A stretch of 64,000 nt of DNA from Lottia gigantea (GCF_000327385.1 NW_008707710.1:186001-250000); one strand, 5' to 3'. Counted from the stretch's first letter, positions 45,480-56,726 are shown. Notes: generated from the sequence alone by a model not told the origin. Numbers and translations: made by a program.

Positions 45480-45832
45480 ATTGTCTGAGCAAGGTACAAA
45501 GTTTTTTTCCCCATCATTTTTTTGAGAATTGGAATAGCAGCCTCATAATAGTACTGTTAGAATGTCTTGCGTTGATAAAAATATAAACATGAACACACAT
45601 CATGTCGTTTAAATGTGTTTTTACAGAGGACAATATTCAGCAAAATTTTAGACTTTTTGGCGTTGAAATTGCTAGGAGAGAAATGTGTTTCTTTTCAATG
45701 TAAACTTACAAAAAATTATACTTTTATCAACACAAAGACATTCTAAGACTAACAGTACTATTTTGATGCTGATATTCCAATTCAATTAAAAGATATAGAA
45801 AAAATTCAAACATCTTTTTATTGCTCAGACAA
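45480..45832. mobile_element. MITE family M with about 100-bp inverted arms
   Basis: TTGTCTGAGCAA at the left is inverted in TTGCTCAGACAA at the right. Pairing continues through GAATTGGAATAGCAGCCTCA, TAATAGTACTGTTAGAATGT and TTGATAAAAATATA, with small indels. The centre is about 140 bp. Another arm is at the very start of the window. Superfamily undetermined. Confidence 0.75.
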
Positions 45833-46150
45833 CACATTGTTATCCTTGTCACATACAGTTATTATCTGTTTTATTTCATCTTTCTACTGCAATATTCCTT
45901 TCAGCTTCCAAAGGATGATAGTACATTGATTCAACTAGAGTGATGAGGTGGGCTAACTGTTGATGTTACAGATAGCTGACTATTGTACACAAGGGAGTTT
46001 GTTTGGTATGAAAGACCAGTAGTTATATAGACATTCATTTAAATCAAACCGGTCAAATTAATGCTGTTTGTCTCCTGTTCCTTATTATAGACCGATTTGT
46101 CCGCCAAATTTTCTACTGTGAGAAATCTATCAATTGTCATTTTCCACTAG

Positions 46151-46259
46151 GGAGAACGGAAATATACAGGAGGTCCTAATTGGAGCCGGCAACATCAAAT
46201 TACTCCTGAAAACCAATGGGTTGTCGTTTGAATCAAGTCATCTTCAGACGACATCTTAT
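46151..46259 (+). CDS. Candidate internal exon, product unknown
   Basis: Acceptor CATTTTCCACTAG precedes a 109-nt block that ends TCTTAT|GTAAAT. One leading base then 36 open codons give ENGNIQEVLIGAGNIKLLLK, then TNGLSFESSHLQTTSY. GC is higher than in the flanks. A second frame is open for 26 codons, which weakens the case. Family unrecognised. If real it belongs to a plus-strand gene, opposite to the exons at 3.3 and 18.6 kb. Confidence 0.3.
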
Positions 46260-46484
46260 GTAAATTGATTTCAACTACATTTAGTTCAAATTATTTGGTG
46301 TCCATTTTACTTCCTTTGATAAATTGACATAACTATTTCTCATTCTAACAACAGTACACAGTCATTGCTTTGAAAATCAAATTTTTCCAAATTTTTGGGA
46401 TGTGTCCTTTCTAGCATTAAATTTTGGATTTCACTGTACTTTTTCTTGACAACTGTGATAGTAAATATGTATTGTGAAAATCAT

Positions 46485-46690
46485 AGTTGATGATGAAGAT
46501 GATTATTTATTGATGTAGAAACATACAAGAAGATACATAACAACCCTGGGGTAACATTACAACACAAACATATAGATGAATAAGATGATCATGTTTACTT
46601 GCCAGACAGCAGACACACTACCAAGTGAAGCTCACGATCGATCTTTCGGCCCAGTATCTTTTCCATTTCTGGCTACTCATGCGCATTACA
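46485..46690 (-). repeat. Possible retroposon 3' end with simple tail
   Basis: On the minus strand a GC-richer block (GCGCATGAGTAGCCAGAAAT, CTGGGCCGAAAGATCGATCG) runs into CATCAATAAATAATCATCTT and a short CATCATC tail. That order (body, AATAAA, short simple repeat) is typical of LINE or SINE 3' ends. No second copy in the window and no protein, so this is tentative. Confidence 0.25.
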
Positions 46691-46839
46691 ACATATATAT
46701 TTTTATTTCAATATATTTAGGGAAACCCTTAGCTCTTTGCAAGTTAGAATGTCCAATGAAAACAACATGAAAATTCTAGGTTGTGGGAAATATCAATGAT
46801 ATGGTAGGGATTATATTGTGATTCTGTCAAGTTAAAGTT

Positions 46840-47110
46840 ATTCTGTTTGATCAAGTCGCTATTTTTTTGGTGGTGTGTTTCTATTTTTTTTTTGTTGTGT
46901 ATGTTTAGCAGCTTTGACGGGCGTGTATGCTTACTCCTCTAAACACCTGATACCACTTTTCATTATGAAATACTTACTCACTTATAATTGATATACTTCC
47001 TCATGTGAAAAGTTCATTAGCTGCTACAAATGTTTCGCAAAAATGTTGTTTTGGATTTCGGGTGTTATTTAGGATCATTTGTACCTGTTTTTTTTATTCA
47101 CATGTGCTGA
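46840..47110 (-). repeat. Family K repeat, copy in reverse
   Basis: The reverse complement of 12,640-12,856 (here TGCTTACTCCTCTAAACACC, TGATACCACTTTTCATTATG, AAATACTTACTCACTTATAA), extended by GTTGTTTTGGATTTCGGGTG, which matches 44,860-44,890. It gives the longest form of the family. Confidence 0.65.
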
Positions 47111-47655
47111 TATCTCCACTAGAAAACCTTCGAACTACTTTCTTATAACTAGGTAATTTGATTATCAATTTTCCAAATCAAGCCAAACTAAAACACATGA
47201 AGTATTGGTGTAAAAGTTTTATATCAGTAGATATCTTCAAAGAAAATATTGAAATATTAATCAATTCTATGGTTTCAGTGTTGATTAAAGCAACCTATAA
47301 ATCTAAGTTATTAACATCAACCATCAAATGAAATCCATTATTGAAAGAATTCCAATATCTCACCATATCATAAATCATCATGGTTCCTGACAATTGTCTT
47401 TCAGGAACAATGCCAATTTAGACATAGTCTATAAATAGCAGTAATAACAGTTATGGTAATGTATCTTGTATTTAAGTCAATTATCTACGGGTAGGCATAT
47501 TTACCTAATTGACTCCATGTATCTTGTAATATCACGATACATGATGTATCCTGATACATAAACTCTATACACTACTACCTTCATAATGATATTACATAAC
47601 TTAACATGGCCTAATCCTTTAAACTTTGAGTCAATGAGCAACACAAAATGAAACA

Positions 47656-47770
47656 CCTGGCCTCGTATTCTCTAAACAATCTTAACGCTAGGATATCCTA
47701 GAATCAATGTTAGAAGATAAGAAACTGGGACATCCTAGCACTAAGATCCTTTCGAGAATACATGGCCAGG
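47656..47770. mobile_element. 115-bp mini-MITE, family W
   Basis: CCTGGCCTCGTATTCTC is inverted in GAGAATACATGGCCAGG. The pairing continues through AATCTTAACGCTAGGATATC against ACATCCTAGCACTAAGATCC, so nearly the whole element is a hairpin. A single copy in the window. Confidence 0.75.
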
Positions 47771-47879
47771 TCTCTAGGGTGAAGATAAATTCTCACTTAG
47801 CAGATAACTGCTCACAATGCCTGTAGTGTTAGAACTTAATTGTAACGAAAACTTATTTATTGTACATTGTAACATAAAA

Positions 47880-48200
47880 CTGAAACATCTGACTTTATTC
47901 CAGCATCTAATAGCAGATGTAGACTGGTGTAGAGACAGAAAAAGAAGGTCCAGTTAAATGGAAACTTTCTGCATCTCTGTTTAATCCATTTTAACAATAG
48001 GAACTCAAACATTCGTTAAGATTAGCATAACCCTGTTTCAGTGCCTGTTGACTCATAACTTGTTACCTTTCAACCACCCTGACCTCTAATCTAGCTAATA
48101 CCAGGTTTAAATTTTGGTTCACAATGTAGTAAGTAAACATTAGTGAACACTTCTTTAAGCCTGTGCCAGTGCCTTCTGTTGAATAATCCTTAATTCTTAT
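47880..48200 (+). repeat. Dispersed repeat blocks (family T)
   Basis: The blocks at 48,017-48,100 and 48,135-48,195 (ACTTGTTACCTTTCAACCAC, TGCCAGTGCCTTCTGTTG) both match one segment at 53,051-53,150 in reverse. AGAAGGTCCAGTTAAATGGA at about 47,944 resembles AAAGGCCCTGTTAAATGGGG at about 49,960. Old, fragmented repeat; class unknown. Confidence 0.45.
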
Positions 48201-48859
48201 GACAGGTGTAAAACATAATTCAGAATCATAATAATAACATTGTGGTGCACTCAGTATGGAAATATTGTCCTTGATAAAGATTTAGCAGATCCTCATGGAA
48301 TTTTCTTCTTATAATAAATGAGACACAAGGGATCAATATATCATAAAGATCACTCTTAATTTCTCTTTTAAATGCATCTGATAAGCCACACAATTCATGT
48401 CTGAGCATTTTAATGTTATCATGGACGGGAATCGAATACAAATTACATTTCTATTTTCAGTCAGCTTTTAGAAGTCAGATAAGCAGAAGAGACCATAAAC
48501 TTCTACATATGCCACAGTGGTTGTTTGAGCTTAATGTAATAAGTTTGGAGTTAATACCAATAATACTAATAATAGTAATAGATGAGATACGCAGTGCGGT
48601 GTACGATACGAGATTATAGATATGGTATAAAATAGTAGAAGTGAATCGTGTTAATCCGCATGGTGTTCACTTCTTCCCTTTTCTACTGTATCCATCTATT
48701 CCTCCTCTATTCGCTGCTTTAGACTGCAGGCTCTCACCCCTTAATACCTATCCTTGACCATGCCAGACTATATGAATATCTCCTTGAAGGGGTCAACAAC
48801 TTACGAACTGTGTAAACATCAATACTTTCCTCTAACGCTGGGTTAGAACACTGTCTTTT
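48201..48859. other. Unassigned, conflicting open frames
   Basis: A minus-strand frame of 71 codons (48,226-48,441) and a plus-strand one of 68 (48,413-48,619) meet head to head. Both have fair composition, but neither has splice support or a known motif. A 28-codon plus frame starts at 48,760. None is called as a gene. Confidence 0.4.
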
Positions 48860-48990
48860 TGTGGCAGTGAAATAGCTGAGTCGGTAGTAAGTTTGATTGT
48901 CGTCTGTTAGGCGATTAAATACCCCAGGTTTTGCGAATCTTGCCCAAGATAAGAAAAATTCTGATTCCTGTGCCTATCCTTTCAAGAGTC
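48860..48990 (+). mobile_element. Possible decayed tRNA-like SINE head
   Basis: GTGGCAGTGAAATAGCTGAG with TCGGTAGTAAG resembles an A box, and AGGTTTTGCGAATCTTGCCC about 55 nt on resembles a B box. The following GC-richer body has no second copy in the window. The 76-codon frame starting at 48,897 overlaps it. Confidence 0.3.
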
Positions 48991-51720
48991 AGCCCTGTGT
49001 GGGCTCTCAAACTGTAACATCCAAATATATTGACAATACATTGGTGGCAGCTACTACACCAGACGAAAGACTAACAATAGAATTTATTTCACTTGAGTCT
49101 GTACTTTTTTTTCCCTATTTCAAATAAACTGTAGTAATAAAAGACCAGAATTATATTATCAGTTATTGAATCCGCCCTAGACTAGGCTATATTAAGAATT
49201 GCATGTCAGAAGACAGTTAAGGGAAATGTATTAATTTATCTTATTACAAATTACATGTAATGAGAGAAAAATCTATATAATACAATATAGGGGTGAAAAT
49301 TGGTTTCACAATGAAACATATAAATGAGTAAACACTTAACACTTACAACTATCCCTGAGGACAAGCTCTAGTGTAGTTGATTAGAGCATTATGGCTGGTT
49401 CACACTACATGAAGGGCAGTTGGCCAGAGAAGAGCTGAGACAAGCTGAGCATCATGGTCAGGCGTTCACATATAAACAGACCAGACAACCTGAAATCTAT
49501 CAATGTCTATTGAGGATTTTGAGTGTGCTCTCCTTGATAACCATGTTGATTGAACCGTGGACAAACACCAGCTGTACACAGGAAAAAATACTTTTCCCAG
49601 CGTGATTCTCTGTGTCTCTCCGGACACTTATTTCAAGCCTTGACAGTTAAACATCTGTTTAGTGCATTTTGCTACACCATATGTGCTTCAAAACAATACA
49701 GTAGTGGATCTTTTGGGATTTATCGATTTAACATGAACATTGAAAGTTCATTTCCATGATAGCAAATAGCAGACTGCCATTCTTATCAGATCTTCCATCT
49801 GATATTTGAAAACAAGGTTGGAAAATGGTGAGAAACTATCTTGTCAATTTTATGGCATTAAACTCAACATATTTGTTAGTCTGACTCCGAAACATCTACC
49901 TCTATCCTGACCTCTGATGGATATTTTGACAGTTGTCAGCTGCAGAAGAGTCAGAAGAAAAAGGCCCTGTTAAATGGGGATTTTCCACACCTCTGGCTAT
50001 TACCTTAACTTTCGTTTTGTTAGTATCACATGAGTATGTGACCTGTGACCTTTGACCTTTTGGCTGCACAAGCAGTTTTAAATGGCCAATGCGAGATCAG
50101 TTTTTCGGGGGGAGGGGTTTATGTCCCAAAAATTATCACTTATATAGGCCACTGGAAATTATAGTCGAGTTCAACTATAATAGAATATCAGAAAGGTAAT
50201 TGATAAAGGTCACAAGATCTAAATTATTCATGACCATAATTTTATATGTAGTGCATCTACTGTTTCGTAACAAGTCTCTGTAGAATTTCCATTAACTATA
50301 ATTATTGTAGTGTCTAGAGACAGTCATTCAACTTCACAAACTTTGTTTTTACTAGCGTATTTATCTATCTTATGAAAATAGAGACATATATTATTAATTT
50401 GAACAATGCCAGAATCGACAGAAATGGAAATACAAGTTCCATTTTTTTGGCCTGATATAGGCCGAAACACCAAGCAAACACATGCAGTGTGCAATAAGGA
50501 CAATTTTGTCATGATACCAACAGAAATTTGGTTCTGTATCACAAGCAAAGCTGAAAACAATGCAATCTGTTTATTCTACCCTAAGATAAGCGATTCAACC
50601 TCTGCATTGCTTACAAAACAGTTTAAGTCTCTATAGAGACAGGACCATGACTGTTAATTGGATCAATATAATGCCATCACACTAATGATTTCTAAAAGAA
50701 TATTGATAACTGAAATGTATTTCTTCTTAGCACATTAAATATATACTAATGTGTTATCATTAAGACAAATTGCATTAGGATTTCAATCATTTTATATTTT
50801 TATATATTGTGACTTTCTGTATTTTTTTTCTCCAAATGTTGTAAATTTAATATTTCTTTGAATACATAAATACAAAATTTAATCAACTATATCAGTTATA
50901 ATTGGAGGAATAATTAACTACATATTTAGAAGGCAAACATGCAAAGTAATCCATTCGTCTATTTATGGTAACAGCTCGAAAAATGAGTCTCAGAATGAGA
51001 GAGTATTCATGACTTGTTTTTTTGGGGCAAAGTCCAAATAGTCTAGTGAAACTGTATAGAACACCTAATATTCATTAAAACACTAAGATATATGGATATA
51101 CTACTTCTGCATTTATTTCATACTACGGTTTGAAACACATACAGGTAATATTATCAAGTAAAATATTCATGTTTTTTTAACAATATTATACATAAATTAC
51201 AAATTAAACATATATATATATAAGCAATGGTTTCAGAAACAAGTCAAAGCTTCTATTAATCTCTTAACAAACTGTTGGGGTTCTATTTTATAAAATATAA
51301 ATATAATAACTAAACTAATAAAGTTTAAATTATAACATATTCTACAAATTTACTTGAACATGTCTTTCAGGTCATTCTTTCTTGTAAATAGTTTTAACTT
51401 CTCTTATATCAGGTTATTTTTACACATTAACTTTCTTAAAATAGCCTCATTTTATTCTCCAGTTTTTGTCAGAAATTGCAGAAAATCCATTTTCCATGAA
51501 AAAAATATTCGAGATCTAATTCTCTTGAGAAGAATATGGAATTAGTTAAAAAATATTTGGAGTCATTATCTGATTTTCAACTTTACTGAATGTAGACTGA
51601 ATGTCTCTTATTCAAACAAAAAAAATTATTCATTTTTACTATGAAAAATAACCAGAGAAAATCTGATATCACATGACTTGTCAACAGTCTAATTACAACA
51701 TTTTTTATTAGCTTTTGATT
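48991..51720. other. Long AT-rich stretch, no gene
   Basis: 2.7 kb. Scraps only: 49,360-49,440 has GTTGATTAGAGCATTATGGC (tRNA-like wording) and GCTGGTTCACACTACATGAA; 50,482-50,520 has GCAGTGTGCAATAAGGACAA, a family C fragment. Frames at 49,420-49,759 and 50,324-50,636 cross these scraps and are not supported. There is a short TA run near 51,210. Confidence 0.45.
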
Positions 51721-51921
51721 TTAATATACCCACCTCCATTAAGGTCTCAAGACAGCCCTCTTGAACATTCATCAAATTAACCTTTTGACCTAACCTGATA
51801 AACAAAGCATCACAAAATACCAGCACTGGAAAGGGTAGAAAGTTAATTGGTATATTGGTAATAAAAGGTATATTTGAGGAACGTTCAAGAGGGATGTCTC
51901 TAACAGAAGTGGCTATATTAA
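51721..51921. mobile_element. TTAA-flanked MITE, family V
   Basis: TTAATATACCCACCTCCATT is inverted, with changes, in AAGTGGCTATATTAA. Pairing continues through CAGCCCTCTTGAACATTCAT against GAACGTTCAAGAGGGATGTC. 201 bp, arms about 60 bp. The TTAA at both ends is consistent with piggyBac-type targeting, though here the end does not continue AGGG. Confidence 0.7.
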
Positions 51922-52265
51922 AAATTAAAACTAATAAAAAAAATGGAACGAAAGTTTGGTCTAAGTTTAATTAAACTGACATGTCAACTTCCTATAATGA
52001 TTTATGATTTCACAAAATCCCTTCACAGATTAGCACCAAGTGTTACAGAAAGATGATCATGTCCTCATCCACCAGTGACACTAGCAACAGTACTTAAAAT
52101 AGCAACAAAACCATGAATACTAAAAAAATAACAGTCAAAAGTACCATTGTCAATGCAGTCCACATAAACAAACTCTGTCACAGAAATGCACCAAGTAGGG
52201 TAAGCAAACAATCAATCACAAAATACATTAGCAACAGTACTGAAAGTACCACCTTCACTATTCGT

Positions 52266-52495
52266 TAGCCTTCAAATCCATGTGTATCCATAATTATTCA
52301 CATTTGAAAGTTAAAAATTCGACTCTAATTTTAGTGACACTATGCCATAGAAAACACATATAGAAATAGACAGTGAAATTTCTAGTTTGAGGTATATTTG
52401 AAGGGATTATGAGATTTTCGTGTGTTTTAGTAATTCTTAAGACTATTAAAGCATAATAAAGACCCAAATGAATCCCCGAAAATGTTCCACCTTGA
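52266..52495 (+). mobile_element. MITE family A copy 6, 5'-incomplete
   Basis: It starts inside the family (GCCTTCAAATCCATGTGTAT) and runs to GTTCCACCTTG near the right end. The interior is the most diverged of the six (CATATAGAAATAGACAGTGA, GGGATTATGAGATTTTCGTG). No TTAA is preserved. Confidence 0.7.
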
Positions 52496-53050
52496 AATAC
52501 TAGACAAGTATCACCCATCAAAACCTTAAATAATAAGAAACATCAAATCAAAGGTATAATTGTCTAGGTCAACTTCCTAAAATGGATTCTATATTGACAA
52601 TTTAAGTAGTATCGCATCACAGTTTGCAAGTCAAAATTACCACCTTTGCGATTCAATATTTCTATGATTAGCCAAACTTTAAATTTATCATGACGATCAG
52701 CTATTTAAATCAAAACATATATTTAACGTTAAAATCTTCTACCAAATCTATAGATGAATCAACTATCAATAACCTTCAGAAACTATAAGTAAGATCGATT
52801 TGAAGTCTACTGGAACATTTTGAATTGCTTCTCAATTTACATGCAATGAAAATGTAACTTTATTAGACTAAAGTGAAATTTGGTGTGATAATTTGTGAAT
52901 GGAATTTTTCAATCTGAAGTGAACCTTGGCACCTAGAAGAATGACTCCACCAGTGACACAACATCATTAGGCCAAACCAATTCATTTTCTTGTTTTACAG
53001 ATTTTCTTTGGTCAAATCTGTAAAGGCAGGAGAAAAAAAAAGAAAAATTG

Positions 53051-53150
53051 TGTCAGACATTAGAGTGGTTGAAAGGTAACAAGTAATTATCCAACAGAAG
53101 GCTCTGGTACAGGGTTAAATCAACGTTCATGAATGTTAAGGTTAATATGT
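53051..53150 (-). repeat. Family T repeat, copy in reverse
   Basis: GTGGTTGAAAGGTAACAAGT, then CAACAGAAGGCTCTGGTACA and GGGTTAA, match 48,017-48,195 in reverse, and in one continuous block. Confidence 0.45.
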
Positions 53151-53392
53151 TAAAATGGAAATTCGTAGGGAGAAAATAACTTCACTAAAGACAGGATTAC
53201 CCTGAATTTTCCTACTTTCTCAGTATTGATTTGATCATAAATCAAATATTTTATTAAAAATGAAGTATCTGATGATGATTTTTTATTTTTCATCAGAAAT
53301 GAAGGTTGTTTTTTTACCACAGAGCTTATTTTTTTTTTTGATTTCTTGAAATATAAAGTAGGATTTGTAAAACAAGAAAAAAGATAGTGGAC

Positions 53393-53876
53393 CACAGCCA
53401 TATACGCCCAAATCGGCATGCGGATGGTAAATATTCAAGATTTTGGGGCAAGGGCACTTACTGTATAGAGGTTAAAGGGCGATAACTCCTCAAAACTGAC
53501 GTAAGAGGCCTAAATCTTGAAAAAGCCTTAAATTTAATCAGAAGTAAACTAAACTTTCTCAAACCTTTCGATTTAGGTCCAATGACATCCATTTTAAGTT
53601 TCATCAAAATCGGTTGAAAACTAAGAGAGTAATAGCATATTCAAGACATTGGGGCAAGGGCAATAACTCTGCTTTTAACGGTCAAAAATAGCTCAAATTC
53701 GAACTTGATCTTCGTTTTATGGATATGTATACACACACCGAATTTAATTTGATTCCATAAAAAAATCTAGTTTTTAGAGCGTTTACAAGCAAATGTTGAC
53801 GGACGGGTTGACGGACCGACGGACGGACAGGGGTGCCGACAATGTACGTCCACATAGAGAGATGTGGGCGTATAAA
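53393..53876 (+). mobile_element. Family E dispersed element, copy 2
   Basis: GATAGTGGACCACAGCCATA to ATGTGGGCGTATAAAAA. It holds the shared centre almost unchanged from copy 1, one full module with AACTCTGCTTTTAACGGTCA, then a run of GACGGAC words and the end GTGCCGACAATGTACGTCCA. The last 30 bp contains a perfect-looking stem, TACGTCCACAT and ATGTGGGCGTA, with an AGAGAG loop. Compared with copy 1 the left part is shortened. Confidence 0.78.
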
Positions 53877-53962
53877 AATTGGTCTGGCCTTAATTAAAAT
53901 ACCCGGAAAACTATGTCAATTGTTATAAATTGTGAATTGTTATAAATTAACAAAACCAACTT

Positions 53963-54034
53963 GCAGAGATGCTCAATGTTCTTGCTCCAGAGACGAGAGC
54001 ACGCTTAAATTCAGTTGCAGAGACAATCCTTTAA
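53963..54034 (+). CDS. Short coding-like fragment, weakly PDCD5-like
   Basis: Read from 53,963 to the TAA at 54,034, the frame gives AEMLNVLAPETRARLNSVAE then TIL; upstream it is also open (QNQL). The wording L(x)nL(x)nARARL-like recalls the conserved block of the PDCD5/TFAR19 family, where an ARARL-type motif follows a short leucine-rich helix. The match is by memory over about 15 residues only, with no splice donor at the end, so it may be a pseudogene scrap or chance. Confidence 0.15.
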   Translation, partial: AEMLNVLAPETRARLNSVAETIL

Positions 54035-54276
54035 AGCTAAAAGAATGAGCCATGTTCACAGTGCACTTTAACTGAATGTGGAGTTCAATATTTGTTCTTC
54101 ATCATAATTGAAAAGCTACATGTTCAAATCGATAAAGAATTAATATAATGTGTCAAATTGTCATTTAATAACTGTACAAATTCAATTATGTTATTTGACA
54201 AGCCTCCAGGCAAGTTCCATACTTTGGGTAATCATGAGGTTAATTGCTCTGTGTTTGTTAGGTATTTATACTATAT

Positions 54277-54733
54277 CGTGGGTGACCGCTTGAAACCTCG
54301 TATAACGATATATGACGCAGAATTACTTTTCGAGAAAAACGAAAAAAACTATTTGTATGTTAAAATCTTTTCTAATATTTTTTTTACCGCTATGCATGGT
54401 TTTCATTCTTTGAAAATATAAACCTCGTACAACAATTTGAATACTTCGACCTATTCAACTAATAACTCGTATAATAGTACAGTATACGATGTTTTTCATT
54501 TTCATCTGCAGAAAAAGGAACATTGAACCTCGTATAATATAATGTTTTATGAGGTTTTAAATCTGACTGTTTATATATGTGTTATTTAATTGGTGGATTT
54601 TGGGTTATTTACAATCAAGCTAAGAATACAAGGTTTTGATCACAAGATCAGCGCTTTTACAAGCTTTCGAACGGTACCAAAAAGTCAAAATGACCAAATA
54701 TGGCATATACGAGGTTTCAAGCGGTCACCCACA
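54277..54733. mobile_element. MITE family F copy 2
   Basis: CGTGGGTGACCGCTTGAAAC with CTCGTATA is inverted almost perfectly in TATACGAG with GTTTCAAGCGGTCACCCACA, about 28 bp. CCTCGTATA/TATACGAGG-like words occur at least four more times inside. The interior is the reverse of copy 1. Frames inside (87 and 81 codons) are incidental. Confidence 0.88.
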
Positions 54734-55070
54734 GATGTTGTATTCATTTCAATGCCTTCTGACAATATTTTAGGAGCAATTTTGTGTTTCTTTTGCTGTC
54801 TTGCCTTTCAGAAATTCCACATCAGAAATTGCTAAGAATTTCACATATTGGAAATCATGATAAGGTCTGACTTAATGAAACCTTTGTAATATTTTTTATC
54901 TAAAATAATGTTTCTATTATTAAAAAGGGATTAAGGATATTACTGAGATTATCTTCTGAATCAATAGAAAAACTATTGATGTAAGTAAGCTGGTGCCATG
55001 TCTTTACAGAATATTGCTGGTTTAATTATTTGTGCTTATTGTACAAATTACAAGGGGTCCATATTTGCAA

Positions 55071-55425
55071 ATGAAATGAGTTTTATTTCCTATTCTTCTG
55101 CACGTAATTAGGCTTCTGAAGACACACCATGCAGTGTGCAATGATGGAAATTTTGCCAGGACAGCGGCATTAGCCTACTTGTTTAAATTTCCAACTTTTG
55201 AGGAATTTTTAAATTGCACAGTTCGTAACACACAGGGCCTCTGTTTACTGTCCCATAGAACGACTAGACGCTTTTTCCTTGTCAGCTCCTCTTACCTGCA
55301 TCACATACAGGGGAAACTAGGTTGAAAAATCTGAAGGTATTATCTCAAACTATGCCGGGATTGAACCCTGGACCTTCAGGTTAAAGCAAGCATCTAACTC
55401 ACTGAGCCACCTTGGCCCCCATGAG
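55071..55425 (-). mobile_element. SINE family C, full length with target duplication
   Basis: A minus-strand copy. The head at the right end is seen as AACTCACTGAGCCACCTTGG (A-box complement), and GGATTGAACCCTGGACC contains the complement of B box GGTTCAATCC. Flanked by ATATTTGCAA at 55,061-55,070 and 55,426-55,435. The body carries ACCTGCATCACATACAGGGG in place of the usual CATCACTGACAGGGG. Confidence 0.88.
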
Positions 55426-55435
55426 ATATTTGCAA

Positions 55436-56280
55436 TAATTATAGATTTCTTTAATAATATAAATATAGAAATAACTTCCCCTAGCTTTACTCTAATATCA
55501 ATACTGATATTCAATTCATTTAATAACCATCAAGATTTCCACTGAGATGTAAAAACGAAGTCTGGTTGGATTTGAATAGCATCACAATATCCTTATTATT
55601 AGTTCCTGCTAACTTGTCATGGATATTACCTTAACTTCAATACATTTATTGATTGAACCAAATACTTTTTACAAGATCTTTGAAGATACAAGAAAAATTC
55701 AATTGATTCAATTCATATCCTCGTTTCTTCATAATGACGTTCTGTGGTAATGAAGATGGGCAACCAAAAATAGTTACCATCAAGAATAATTGGTCAAACT
55801 TTAAAAACAAAACTTTCCTCAAAATATAGTAGGCCTGTATAAAAGCACTAATACAAAATCTAATGAAACACCAGAAGATCTATATATTACTATAGAGTAC
55901 GAAAACCTAATTAATTGATTCAATAACCAAATAGTTTTTAGTAGAATTTTGAAAGGAATATTTCTTCCTAATGAAGTTCAAAATTATAAATTTAATGAAA
56001 ATGGTAAACCTGATTTAGCCAAGCATTAATAGAAGAGAAGCACAATTCGAAAACACAAATTACAGAAGAATATTCTAAGATCATAGATGTCTTAATATTT
56101 CTTCAATTCCAGTTTCACTTTGAAGAGTGAAGAACTGAAGTCTAGTTGGTCTACAATAAGGAGAAGGTGGAAGTGATAATAGCATGAATATCCAGGTAGA
56201 TTGACTTGTCATCAAAACATTTTATCTTAACCTGGTTAGACTGTTGTTACTTCGGCTATTGTGTTTCTATAAATTACAGA
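55436..56280. other. Unassigned AT-rich stretch
   Basis: Nothing definable. GGTAATGAAGATGGGCAACC at about 55,745 matches a few bases of the family C body. Confidence 0.45.
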
Positions 56281-56418
56281 CAAACTTGACTTCAGACGAT
56301 ATTTCTAAAAAGCGTCAAAAAGCATTGACATGGAAAAATAAAATATTTAGACCACGGCATCCTTTTGAGCAAGTTGGAAATACAGTACGAATAATTTGGA
56401 GATTAAAATGTATTTGAT
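56281..56418 (+). CDS. Candidate exon, product unknown
   Basis: Acceptor TGTGTTTCTATAAATTACAG is followed in phase 0 by 45 open codons and TGA. The composition is rich in Lys/Arg with Trp, Pro and His (SDDISKKRQKALTWKNKIFR, then PRHPFEQVGNTVRIIWRL). No donor before the stop is convincing, except a weak GATG|GTATAT after it. It lies about 90 bp upstream of another open, protein-like frame on the same strand, so the two may belong to one gene or pseudogene. Family not recognised. Confidence 0.3.
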
Positions 56419-56510
56419 GGTATATTTCTACTCCAATAGACCACTATAAAATCAATGATTATGCTGCAATGGTATTCTTTATCACTTGCACATGATGTAT
56501 CGTTTGATCT

Positions 56511-56726
56511 GTGCTTGAAATAGAATTGATCGTAAAAAAAAAAACTTTTGAGGCTCACTCACATGTAAGACTAATAATCAGGGCTGTTGATTTGGCTCTA
56601 TTTGCCGATCATGACCAAATGATACGAAAGAACTCTTATTACTTTCACTCACAAAATGCAATCCAAGCCAAAGGGAAGATGACCGAAGATGTACTTTTAC
56701 CCTTTGGTCAACATGGCGTGCATTAA
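56511..56726 (+). CDS. Candidate exon or small open frame, unknown
   Basis: An ATG frame of 71 codons. The first 24 are AT-driven and may be intronic, since an acceptor-like ACTAATAATCAG ends at about 56,581. The rest is protein-like: RAVDLALFADHDQMIRKNSY, then QAKGKMTEDVLLPFGQHGVH before TAA. No signal peptide or membrane segment. It is downstream of the open block at 56,281. No family recognised and no copy elsewhere in the window. Confidence 0.3.
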   Translation: MLEIELIVKKKTFEAHSHVRLIIRAVDLALFADHDQMIRKNSYYFHSQNAIQAKGKMTEDVLLPFGQHGVH

